NCBI GenBank assembly: GCA_030040415.1
Contig: JASHTT010000326.1
Span: 1 to 12,847 of the forward strand
DNA from: Streptosporangiaceae bacterium
GTDB taxonomy: Bacteria > Actinomycetota > Actinomycetes > Streptosporangiales > Streptosporangiaceae
Length of the DNA: 12,847 nt
Direction of reading: 5' to 3'
The position numbers and the translations under genes are program-made. The stretch's first letter is position 1, and each line of letters opens with the position of its first letter. Under the pieces are notes generated by a model, which made no database searches, had not been told where the DNA came from, and saw only the letters and a list, made by a program, of their open reading frames with translations. Positions 1-5,586 of this stretch are shown in pieces.

Positions 1-388
1 TCTGACCAGTCACTCTTGACCTCCACCGGGCGATCCGCCAGCTCGCGCGGGTTTGCTCGGCCAGCACCTGCATGGTGGTGCCGACCAGGATGATGAGCAC
101 CACGAGCCGCATCGGGGTGATCACGACGGTGTTGACAAGCCGCGCCGCGGTGGTCACCGGAACTATGTCGCCGTACCCGATGGTCGACAACGTGACAGTT
201 GCGTAGTAGACGCTGCCGAGAACCGACAGCGGCCTGCCGGGGTGGGCGGTGTCGCGGTACCCGTGACGGCCCAGGTAGACGATTACGGACGCGAGCGCCA
301 GCAAGCCCACGGCCAGCAACATCCGTTTGGCAGCTGCCGACAGCGCGGATCCCGGCCGTGACGGGAAGGACAGGGTACCCGCGGGCAT
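1..388 (-). CDS. Two-TM potassium channel, N-terminal part (cut by left edge)
   Basis: Reading the minus strand from ATG at 388 gives 129 codons without a stop, leaving the window at base 2. Residues about 21-40 (KRMLLAVGLLALASVIVYLG) form a first membrane helix. The pore loop carries the potassium selectivity filter TIGYGD at residues 69-74 (bases 167-184), and about 88-108 form the second helix, ending in VLAEQTRASWRIARWRS. This is the TM-pore-TM layout of the Ion_trans_2 family, where a cytosolic RCK/TrkA-N domain often follows; here that part would lie outside the window. The product would sit in the plasma membrane and conduct K+. The start is uncertain: GTG at 427 is in frame and adds 13 residues (VRNSWRRHRLPAI), neither start has a clear ribosome binding site, and the frame is closed by a stop at 476-478. 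It is divergent from the LAL regulator gene. Confidence 0.88.
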   Translation of the reverse strand, partial: MPAGTLSFPSRPGSALSAAAKRMLLAVGLLALASVIVYLGRHGYRDTAHPGRPLSVLGSVYYATVTLSTIGYGDIVPVTTAARLVNTVVITPMRLVVLIILVGTTMQVLAEQTRASWRIARWRSRVTGQ

Positions 389-454
389 GATCGCCGGCAG
401 GCGATGCCGGCGCCAGGAGTTGCGCACAGACAGATAGTGCTGCCGCCGGCGGGC

Positions 455-488
455 GCCTGTCCCTAGGGAAAGTTCCTAAAAGACAGGC
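455..488. promoter_or_regulatory. Nested dyad, candidate LuxR-type operator
   Basis: An inner imperfect inverted repeat CTAGGGA-AAG-TTCCTAA (463-479) overlaps a perfect palindrome TCCCTAGGGA (460-469). An outer perfect inverted repeat, GCCTGTC (455-461) and GACAGGC (482-488), has almost the same centre. It lies between the divergent potassium channel and LAL regulator genes. The inner element has the same 7-3-7 layout as the site at 3633-3649. The half-site resembles CTVGGGA half-sites described for PAS-LuxR regulators such as PimM of Streptomyces, which use a different spacer. Binding by the adjacent LAL regulator is inferred. Confidence 0.5.
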
Positions 489-601
489 AACGGCTGGTGG
501 CGCAGGCCGAACTGGTCGAGCAGTTTCGATGCTGGCAAGGCGATAGCCCTGATTTCTAAACTTGGCCGTGATCGCTTCTCCAGCAGGAGGGCAAGGGGCT
601 A

Positions 602-3355
602 GTGGCAGCGCCGGAGGAGGACATCTTCGTCGGACGCGCGGCGGAGCTAGCGCGGTTGGCGGACGTGATGGCCCGGGTATCGCAGGGTCAGCCGTGGTCG
701 GTCACGATCGAGGGCGAGTCGGGAATCGGCAAGACGGCGCTGACCAGGCGATTCCTCGCGTCCCGCAGCGGCCTGAGCGCGCTGTGGGCGCATGCCGACC
801 AGGGTGAGGCCAGCCTCGAGTACGGGATTATCGAACAGCTCTTGCGCGGCGCCGATCGCCGGGTACTGGCCCGCTACCCGCTGCTCTCCGGTGACATCGC
901 GGTGTCGTCGCCGTTCGCGGTCGGCGCGCGATTGCTCGGAGCCGTCGGCGATCAGCAGGCCGATGGCCCGGTGGCGCTGGTGGTCGACGACGTGCAGTGG
1001 GCCGACCGCAGGTCGGTCGAGGCGCTGTCTTTCACGCTCCGCCGGCTGTCGGTGGATCCGGTTTTGGTGGTCTTCATCGTTCGCGGCGACCGCGATCAGC
1101 TGGATGAGCCCGCTCGCCAGTTGCTGGTGAGCCTGCCTAGGCGACTGCGCCTCCCGCTATCGGGATTGACCGTCGATGACGTGGCGCCACTGGCCGCGGC
1201 ACTCGGAGCCGGGTCGCTTGGCTTTGCCGCCGCCCAGCGCCTGCATGACCGCACCGGCGGCCACACGCTGTATCTCCAGACGCTGCTCAGCGATCCGGAG
1301 GGCTGGCAGCAGGTCGGCCAGGGGGCTGCCGTCGTCCCCCCGTCGCTATCGGCGGCCATCGGGGACCAGCTCGCCCTGCTTCCTGCCGCCACCCGGACCG
1401 TGCTGGAGATGCTCTCGGTCACCAACAGTCCGGTACCGCTTGCCTTGCTCGGCGTGGCGGCGGGAGTGCAGGAACCGAGCGCGGCCATCGGGCCGGCCGT
1501 CCGGGCCGGGCTGGCGGACTTGTCAGTGGATGAGCCGGGGCGGCCGGTCGTGATCCGCCACGCGCTGCAGCGCGACGCGATCTACGCCGGCATGACGGTG
1601 GAAAGGCGACGAGAACTGCACGCACGAGCGGTCACGCTGGTCGACGAGGCAAGTGCGTGGGCTCACCGGGTGGCGTCCCTCGACCGCCCGGACGAAGCCC
1701 TTGCCGCTCGGCTGGAGCAACTGGCGGCCGGCGAGGCGGCCCGCGGTCAGCTGATGCTAGCCGCCAAGCACCTGCAGTGGGCCTCAGATATCTCCCCGGC
1801 CCGAGCCGACCGGGAGCGGCGGCTGCTGACCGGGGCGCTGCACGTGACGCTGGCCGATGAGGCCCGGGGCTTGCGTCTGCGCCCAGTGGTGCTGGCGACA
1901 GGACCATCACCGCTGCGCAGTTGTGTGCTGGGGACGATGGCCTTCTCCTCGGGTCAGCTCGCTGAGGCGGAGCGATCCTTTAGCCAGGCGCTGGCGGAGG
2001 CACGGACCGGCCCGGGCAGCGAGCCACTGGCCGCCCTTATTGCCAGCCGTCTGGCCAGCACGTACACGGCCATGGGGAGAGGGGAGGAGGCACGGGACCT
2101 CGCGCGGTGGGCGCTCGGCACGGGGCACCTGGACACCGTGACGGCAAGCTTGACGCGCACCCTGGTTGCGATCGCCACCTGCCAGGTGGCCGGCCCGGGT
2201 GCGGCCATGGCAGAACTGCCTCACGTCGAAGCCGACCCGGCGCGGGTGAGCTCGATCGACATCGACGGGCTGGCGTTCCGCGGGACGTTCCGCCTATTGG
2301 TCGGCGACCTGGCTGGGGCCGTGAGCGATATGGCCGGCAGCCTGAAGATGGTGCGCAGGGGCGCCGATTTCCATCTGGGCCTGCGCGCGTACTCCTATCT
2401 GGCCCTGGCCCGTTACCTGGCGGGCTCGTGGGACGACGTGCTGCTCACAGCCGAGCAAGGGCTCTCGGCGGCCGCCATTCACGGGCGCCGCTACGAGCTG
2501 CCGCTGCTGCACCTGGCCGCGGCCTGCGTGCCCGCCGGGCGGGGCCAGGCAGAGCAGGCCGAGCGGCATGCCCGGCTGGCGGAGGAGGTAGCGGCCAGCC
2601 TCGACTTCGACCAGGAGAGGCCGTACGCGGGGATGGCCCGCGCGCTGGTGTGCCAGGCATCAGGTGATTACCTGGGCATGGCCGACGCGCTGGGCGACTG
2701 GCGGGAGGACTCTGCCCTCGACGTCCGCAGCCGGATGTATGCAGTGCTGTGGCGGCCGCTGCTGGCCGAGGGCCTGGTCGGCTCGGGTCAGCTCGGCCAG
2801 GCGGCCGCGTTGCTGGCCCGGCTCCGGGCCGACAGTGGCCAGGTCAGTTACCTGCATTCGGCCCTGGCCTGGCTGGAGGGGTGGCTGGCCGAGCAGCGAG
2901 GCGACCCAGTCGAGGCGCGGGAGATCTACCAGCGAGGCGAGGAAGCCGCGGACCCGCAGAGCCCGGTTTACACGGCCAGGCTGCTGCTGGCTCACGGCCG
3001 CCTGCTGCGCAGGACAGGTCAGCGGCGGCTAGCCGTCGAGCGCCTGCGCCGGGCCAGGGATCTGTACCTGGCCCTGGGCGCCGCGCCGTTCATCACCCGG
3101 ACTGAGCAGGAACTGGCCGCGTCCGGGTTGCCGCACGAGCCCGCTAAGCGCTCTGTCCTGGAGATGACCGACCGGGAAAGCGAGGTCGCTCGCCTGATCG
3201 AGCAGGGCATGACCAACGCGGAAATAGCGGCCGAGCTTTTCATCACGCCCAAGGCCGTCGAATATCACCTGGGCAACATCTACGCGAAGTTCGGGCTCAA
3301 AGGGCGCCAGGAGTTGCGCCGCTTTCTGAGCGCCGCACGGCCTGCGCAAGCCTGA
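602..3355 (+). CDS. LuxR-family large ATPase regulator (LAL)
   Basis: Predicted cytoplasmic transcriptional activator of 917 residues, within the usual 870-1000 for LAL proteins. The N-terminal AAA-type ATPase region has Walker A GESGIGKT (38-45) and Walker B VALVVDDVQWAD (124-135). A long helical, TPR-like middle follows with many leucine/alanine-rich repeats. The C-terminal LuxR helix-turn-helix spans about 853-913: LEMTDRESEVARLIEQG, then TNAEIAAELFITPKAVEYHL and a NIYAKFGLKGRQEL tail. GTG at 602 is chosen because the alignable FVGR..EL motif begins at residue 9 and AGGAGG (585-590) precedes it, although 11 bases away. Family members (MalT type) respond to small ligands bound in the middle region; the ligand here is unknown. 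A nested dyad at 455-488 suggests autoregulation, and a matching site lies ahead of the secreted lectin-like gene. The gene is also divergent from a potassium channel. Confidence 0.93.
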   Translation: MAAPEEDIFVGRAAELARLADVMARVSQGQPWSVTIEGESGIGKTALTRRFLASRSGLSALWAHADQGEASLEYGIIEQLLRGADRRVLARYPLLSGDIAVSSPFAVGARLLGAVGDQQADGPVALVVDDVQWADRRSVEALSFTLRRLSVDPVLVVFIVRGDRDQLDEPARQLLVSLPRRLRLPLSGLTVDDVAPLAAALGAGSLGFAAAQRLHDRTGGHTLYLQTLLSDPEGWQQVGQGAAVVPPSLSAAIGDQLALLPAATRTVLEMLSVTNSPVPLALLGVAAGVQEPSAAIGPAVRAGLADLSVDEPGRPVVIRHALQRDAIYAGMTVERRRELHARAVTLVDEASAWAHRVASLDRPDEALAARLEQLAAGEAARGQLMLAAKHLQWASDISPARADRERRLLTGALHVTLADEARGLRLRPVVLATGPSPLRSCVLGTMAFSSGQLAEAERSFSQALAEARTGPGSEPLAALIASRLASTYTAMGRGEEARDLARWALGTGHLDTVTASLTRTLVAIATCQVAGPGAAMAELPHVEADPARVSSIDIDGLAFRGTFRLLVGDLAGAVSDMAGSLKMVRRGADFHLGLRAYSYLALARYLAGSWDDVLLTAEQGLSAAAIHGRRYELPLLHLAAACVPAGRGQAEQAERHARLAEEVAASLDFDQERPYAGMARALVCQASGDYLGMADALGDWREDSALDVRSRMYAVLWRPLLAEGLVGSGQLGQAAALLARLRADSGQVSYLHSALAWLEGWLAEQRGDPVEAREIYQRGEEAADPQSPVYTARLLLAHGRLLRRTGQRRLAVERLRRARDLYLALGAAPFITRTEQELAASGLPHEPAKRSVLEMTDRESEVARLIEQGMTNAEIAAELFITPKAVEYHLGNIYAKFGLKGRQELRRFLSAARPAQA

Positions 3356-3402
3356 GCCGTAGCCAGGTCCTGCGTCCATCGGTTGCAGCGCAACGCGCGG
3401 CG

Positions 3403-3495
3403 AGCAGCAGTGCTGTGGGCGTCAAATTCTCGCCGTGGCTTGCCAAGGACCTAGCCATTACCGCGCCGCCTCTCTCTGTCGCCCATGACGCTTGA
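3403..3495 (+). pseudogene. Degenerate paralogue fragment of the downstream lectin-like secreted protein
   Basis: Codons 3403-3462 read SSSAVGVKFSPWLAKDLAIT, aligning without gaps to residues 40-59 of the secreted protein at 3754 (TSTPVHVIFTPWLAKDLAIT): 14 of 20 residues and 45 of 60 bases are identical. Similarity stops after AIT, and the frame reads APPLSVAHDA then TGA at 3493-3495. Upstream, Ala/Ser-rich codons (VAAQRAA) fit the signal-peptide/linker part, but no signal peptide or good start is seen; GTG at 3415 lacks a ribosome binding site. Within PWLAKDLAIT all five base changes are at third codon positions and silent, so this core diverged under protein-level constraint. It may be a decayed copy or a very short peptide gene; the former is preferred. 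Confidence 0.5.
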
Positions 3496-3521
3496 CAGCA
3501 GACTACCTTTCTGCGCAGAAT
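3492..3521 (+). promoter_or_regulatory. Predicted promoter ahead of the small peptide ORF
   Basis: A perfect -35 box TTGACA (3492-3497) is followed after 18 bases by CAGAAT (3516-3521; 4 of 6 matches to TATAAT). The -10 element is part of the first of three phased repeats, so a protein bound to those repeats would interfere with this promoter. Transcription would begin near 3528, about 40 bases before the ATG of the 19-residue ORF. Confidence 0.45.
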
Positions 3522-3554
3522 TAAGTTCCACGCAGAATCATGCTCCACGCAGAA
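3510..3554 (+). repeat. Three direct repeats with exact 17-bp period (iteron-like)
   Basis: TCTGCGCAGAA (3510-3520), TCCACGCAGAA (3527-3537) and TCCACGCAGAA (3544-3554) are separated by 6-base spacers. The last two copies are identical over 11 bases and the first differs at two. The array overlaps the -10 region and predicted start of a promoter and ends two bases before a ribosome binding site, so a role as operator is more likely than as an origin. Three units with non-identical flanks are too few for a CRISPR array. Confidence 0.6.
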
Positions 3555-3568
3555 GTAGGAGGATGGTC

Positions 3569-3628
3569 ATGAAAGATTCCCATCCGGTATGGCTGCCACC
3601 TGCGGCAACTAGCCCAACCCCAGCATGA
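3569..3628 (+). CDS. Possible 19-residue peptide gene
   Basis: ATG at 3569 opens a 19-codon frame, MKDSHPVWLPPAATSPTPA, ending at TGA (3626-3628). A perfect AGGAGG (3557-3562) lies 6 bases upstream, the best ribosome binding site in this part of the window, and a TTGACA promoter lies a further 60 bases up. An in-frame ATG at 3563 directly abuts the AGGAGG and is less likely. The peptide is hydrophilic and Pro/Ala-rich with no cysteine and no signal sequence. It matches no family known to me. It could be a signalling or leader peptide acting on expression of the downstream gene, or a precursor; no modifying enzyme or exporter is recognised nearby. Confidence 0.4.
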   Translation: MKDSHPVWLPPAATSPTPA

Positions 3629-3632
3629 GCAA

Positions 3633-3649
3633 CTAGGGAGTATCCCTAG
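3633..3649. promoter_or_regulatory. Perfect 7-3-7 inverted repeat, candidate LuxR-type operator
   Basis: CTAGGGA-GTA-TCCCTAG is perfectly symmetric in its arms, and its right half continues into TCCCTAGGGA (3643-3652), a palindrome also found at 460-469 upstream of the LAL regulator. It sits 105 bases ahead of the secreted lectin-like gene, a reasonable distance for an activator site. As RNA it could form a 7-bp hairpin with a 3-base loop, but it has no T-run, so a terminator role is less likely. Confidence 0.5.
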
Positions 3650-3679
3650 GGACTCCAGGCGCCTGCGCTGTCAATCATT

Positions 3680-3693
3680 GGATCGTCCGATCC
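3680..3693. promoter_or_regulatory. Second short dyad upstream of the lectin-like gene
   Basis: GGATCG-TC-CGATCC is a perfect 6-2-6 inverted repeat, 60 bases before the start of the secreted protein gene and 30 bases after the CTAGGGA dyad. It is a possible regulator site near the promoter; no convincing -35/-10 pair can be assigned here. Such a short dyad can arise by chance in this base composition. Confidence 0.25.
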
Positions 3694-3753
3694 GGCTGCT
3701 CTGCGTACACAGCTCGCGAGACGCCGGCCCCCAGACCGCTAGGAGAACCCAAG

Positions 3754-4293
3754 TTGAAGCATGCGAAGGCCGTAGCCGCCGTAGCCGCTGGCCTGATGGT
3801 GGTGGCCGCGGTGCCAGCAACCGCTTCGCTGGCCTCGGTGCGCTCGCCGGGCGCAACGAGGCCCAGCGCGACCAGCACTCCAGTGCACGTCATCTTTACG
3901 CCATGGCTCGCCAAGGACCTGGCCATCACATCACCCGACAAAGCCGGCGACCCGGTGGAGCTCAAGGCAAACACCGGCGACGCCAGCCAGATTTGGACCA
4001 TCGCCTCGCCCGGCAACCCGTCTGACAAGACCACGATCGTCAACAGCAAGACCGGACTGTGCCTGAATGCCGACCAGCACGCGGCGGACACGACGATCAC
4101 CGCCGCCGCCTGCGACGGCTCGCTGGGCGAGCAGTGGGTGGAAAGCGGGGTGAGTAACGGAACCTGGCGGCTTTCCTCGTTCGGGCTGGCCAGCCCGCTG
4201 CTACAGGCTAGCGCCGAAGTCGGAACCGACCTTCTGCGGCTGGCAGGCCAGTCTGCCAGCGACACTCTGCTGCTCGACTGGATCGAGCAATAA
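3754..4293 (+). CDS. Secreted ricin-type beta-trefoil (QxW) lectin-like protein
   Basis: TTG at 3754 is chosen because AGGAGA (3741-3746) lies 7 bases upstream and translation begins with a clear signal peptide: MKHAK, a hydrophobic run to about 22 and a signal peptidase I site ATA/SL after residue 24. After a Ser/Pro/Thr linker comes the segment VIFTPWLAKDLAIT. Residues about 60-179 then fit one ricin B-like domain with three Trp motifs (QIW 79-81, EQW 126-128, LDW 174-176) and the typical TGLCLNAD...ACDG pair Cys103/Cys120, a likely disulfide. Such domains bind sugars; no catalytic domain is attached, so this is a 179-residue stand-alone exported protein. Two dyads upstream and a paralogous fragment at 3403-3495 suggest a regulated and once-duplicated locus. 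The domain assignment is by motif only. Confidence 0.75.
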   Translation: MKHAKAVAAVAAGLMVVAAVPATASLASVRSPGATRPSATSTPVHVIFTPWLAKDLAITSPDKAGDPVELKANTGDASQIWTIASPGNPSDKTTIVNSKTGLCLNADQHAADTTITAAACDGSLGEQWVESGVSNGTWRLSSFGLASPLLQASAEVGTDLLRLAGQSASDTLLLDWIEQ

Positions 4294-4308
4294 CCCTGAT
4301 CACATGCC

Positions 4309-4326
4309 CGGCGGGGCTAGCCGCCG
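4309..4326 (+). other. Stem-loop between lectin-like gene and next gene
   Basis: CGGCGG (4309-4314), a GGCTAG loop and CCGCCG (4321-4326) form a 6-bp G+C stem 16 bases after the stop of the lectin-like gene and just before the AAGGAGA of the next gene. It could be a weak terminator or a processing/attenuation element within one transcript. It has no T-run. Confidence 0.3.
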
Positions 4327-4345
4327 CTTAGCGAAGGAGATCCAG

Positions 4346-4708
4346 ATGTTTTTCAGTCCCGAGGCCGCGGAGCGCCTCGCCGCCAGGTGCCAGGCGGGCC
4401 AAGCGTGCGCACGCCTTGCCTGCTTCCAGGCGCGCGTCGAGGCCAGCACGGGTGCCCGACCGATCTACCGTCATGTCGATGCGTGCGCCGGCCACATCAC
4501 CGAGGCGGTACAGGACCTGAAGGCGTGGGCCGGCGACCACTTGGTCGTCCGTGCCTGGCTCAAGGTCCTGGCCATCGACCCGTACGCTGCCGCGCACCGC
4601 GCGGCCAGCGGTGCGGGCCCGGCCGAGCTGAACTTCGCGTTTTACGCCGTCCCGGTCGGCCAGCTGGGCACACCGGCACTTGCCGGAGTGGGTGGCGTCC
4701 ATGTCTAG
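4346..4708 (+). CDS. Unrecognised 120-residue protein, coupled to the protease
   Basis: ATG at 4346 follows AAGGAGA (4334-4340) by 5 bases, so it is preferred over the in-frame upstream start at 4304. The product begins MFFSPEAAERLAARCQ. It looks cytoplasmic and mostly helical, with cysteines at 15, 21, 26 and 47 (spacing C-x5-C-x4-C in an amphipathic helix), a middle containing AVQDLKAWAGDHLVVRAWLKVLA and a Gly/Val-rich tail. No signal peptide or membrane segment is seen, and I do not recognise a family. Its stop TAG (4706-4708) lies inside the first codons of the protease gene (ATGTCTAG), an 8-base overlap that implies translational coupling. A role as partner, chaperone or substrate of the protease would be inference from the coupling only. 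Confidence 0.72.
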   Translation: MFFSPEAAERLAARCQAGQACARLACFQARVEASTGARPIYRHVDACAGHITEAVQDLKAWAGDHLVVRAWLKVLAIDPYAAAHRAASGAGPAELNFAFYAVPVGQLGTPALAGVGGVHV

Positions 4709-5513
4709 GCGCGAGCGAGGAACGGGCCGTGCGCGGCCCGCGCTGGCCGTGTGCGCTGCCGCCGCCGTGTCCGTGGTGGCCGTGTCGGCCGCCGGTTGCG
4801 GCAGCAGCACGGCGCCTGCCGCAGGCGCCGCGGGCAGTGCCGCAGACACTGCCGGGCCGACCGGTGCCGTGGCCGTGCAGCAGGCGTTCGTCGGCGTCGT
4901 CAAGCGCGTGCTGCCTTCGGTCGTGGAAATCCGCACGGAGTCCGGCCTTGGCTCGGGAGTCGTCTTCGGCGGCTCCGGCGACATCATCACCAACGCACAC
5001 GTCGTCGGCGACGACACGAGGTTCGAGGTGCTGGTCTCCAGCGTGCAGGGGCCGCTGGAGGCCGGCCTGGTCGGGCTGTGCCGGGCCGATGACCTGGCCG
5101 TCATCAAGGTCAGTTCAGCTGGCGGGCTGCGCCCCGCGGCGTTCGGCGGTTCCGGGGTGGTGGTCGGGGACCTCGTGCTCGCTATCGGCAGCCCGCTCGG
5201 GCTGGACGGCAGCGTGACCGAGGGCATCGTGTCCGCGGTCGGCCGCGATGTCACCGAGCCGGCCGCAGCCGGGTCGCCCGGGCCCACGCTGCGCGGCACG
5301 ATCCAGACGTCGGCGGCGATTAACCCGGGGAACAGCGGCGGCGCACTGGTGAACATCGACGGGCAAGTGATCGGGATACCGACGCTCGCCGCCGCGAGCG
5401 AGCGGGGATCGGCTGACGGAATCGGTTTCGCGATCCCGGCCAGCACGGCCGTGAGCGTGGCCAGGAAGCTCATGGCCGCCGGCGCCGTGGGGCACCCCGC
5501 GACCTGTTCCTAG
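4701..5513 (+). CDS. Trypsin-like serine protease (S1C, DegP/HtrA type), lipoprotein, no PDZ domain
   Basis: Predicted extracytoplasmic protease of 270 residues. After MSRRERGTGRARP comes a hydrophobic stretch ending VSAAGC, a plausible though not ideal lipobox with Cys33 as the anchored residue. The protease domain spans about 62-262 with the full triad: His100 in ITNAHVV, Asp131 in DDLAVIKV and Ser212 in INPGNSGGALVN. The oxyanion-loop sequence and the GFAIP strand typical of HtrA are present. The chain stops after KLMAAGAVGHPATCS, just where the linker to a PDZ domain normally begins, and no PDZ coding remains before the terminator. Family members degrade or process misfolded or specific exported proteins. 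ATG at 4701 is chosen for the signal sequence; TTG 4680 and GTG 4689 are in-frame alternatives. It is coupled to the unknown gene upstream. Confidence 0.88.
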   Translation: MSRRERGTGRARPALAVCAAAAVSVVAVSAAGCGSSTAPAAGAAGSAADTAGPTGAVAVQQAFVGVVKRVLPSVVEIRTESGLGSGVVFGGSGDIITNAHVVGDDTRFEVLVSSVQGPLEAGLVGLCRADDLAVIKVSSAGGLRPAAFGGSGVVVGDLVLAIGSPLGLDGSVTEGIVSAVGRDVTEPAAAGSPGPTLRGTIQTSAAINPGNSGGALVNIDGQVIGIPTLAAASERGSADGIGFAIPASTAVSVARKLMAAGAVGHPATCS

Positions 5514-5536
5514 CACCGTGCCCTGGGCAACCTACG

Positions 5537-5568
5537 TTCGCGCCGCGCAAACCTTTGCGCGGCGCGAA
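5537..5568. terminator. Bidirectional hairpin terminator between convergent genes
   Basis: TTCGCGCCGCGCAAA (5537-5551) and TTTGCGCGGCGCGAA (5554-5568) form a perfect 15-bp stem around two bases. It sits 24 bases after the protease stop and 19 bases beyond the end of the minus-strand oxidoreductase gene. There is no long T-run, as is common for actinobacterial terminators, and the A/T pairs next to the loop help it serve both directions. Confidence 0.75.
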
Positions 5569-5586
5569 GGTATTTCCCTGGCTGCC

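Noticed and set aside
562..807. 81-codon plus-strand frame overlapping the start of the LAL gene
   Set aside because: Gly/Arg-rich out-of-frame reading; the overlapping LAL frame has Walker motifs and a LuxR domain.
3297..3548. Minus-strand 83-codon frame sharing MARSLASHG with an antisense frame of the lectin-like gene
   Set aside because: The shared string is the reverse reading of the PWLAKDLAIT duplication. The sense frame has a signal peptide and a recognisable lectin domain, so the antisense is taken as a shadow, although its changes are also mostly silent.
3510..3554. CRISPR-like array
   Set aside because: Only three 11-bp units with 6-bp spacers, overlapping a promoter; no cas genes and wrong sizes.
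3633..3649. Intrinsic terminator for the small peptide ORF
   Set aside because: The 7-bp stem has a 3-base loop, modest GC and no T-run, and a matching element lies in the divergent region upstream of the LAL gene, so an operator is favoured.
4328..5473. Minus-strand open frame of 381 codons opposite the unknown protein and the protease
   Set aside because: Ser/Thr/Pro/Ala-rich antisense reading with no domain, while the plus strand encodes an intact serine protease with triad and ribosome binding sites.
5514..5586. Frameshifted PDZ domain after the protease
   Set aside because: Only 73 bases remain before the convergent gene and most of them form the perfect hairpin; no PDZ-like residues appear in any frame.
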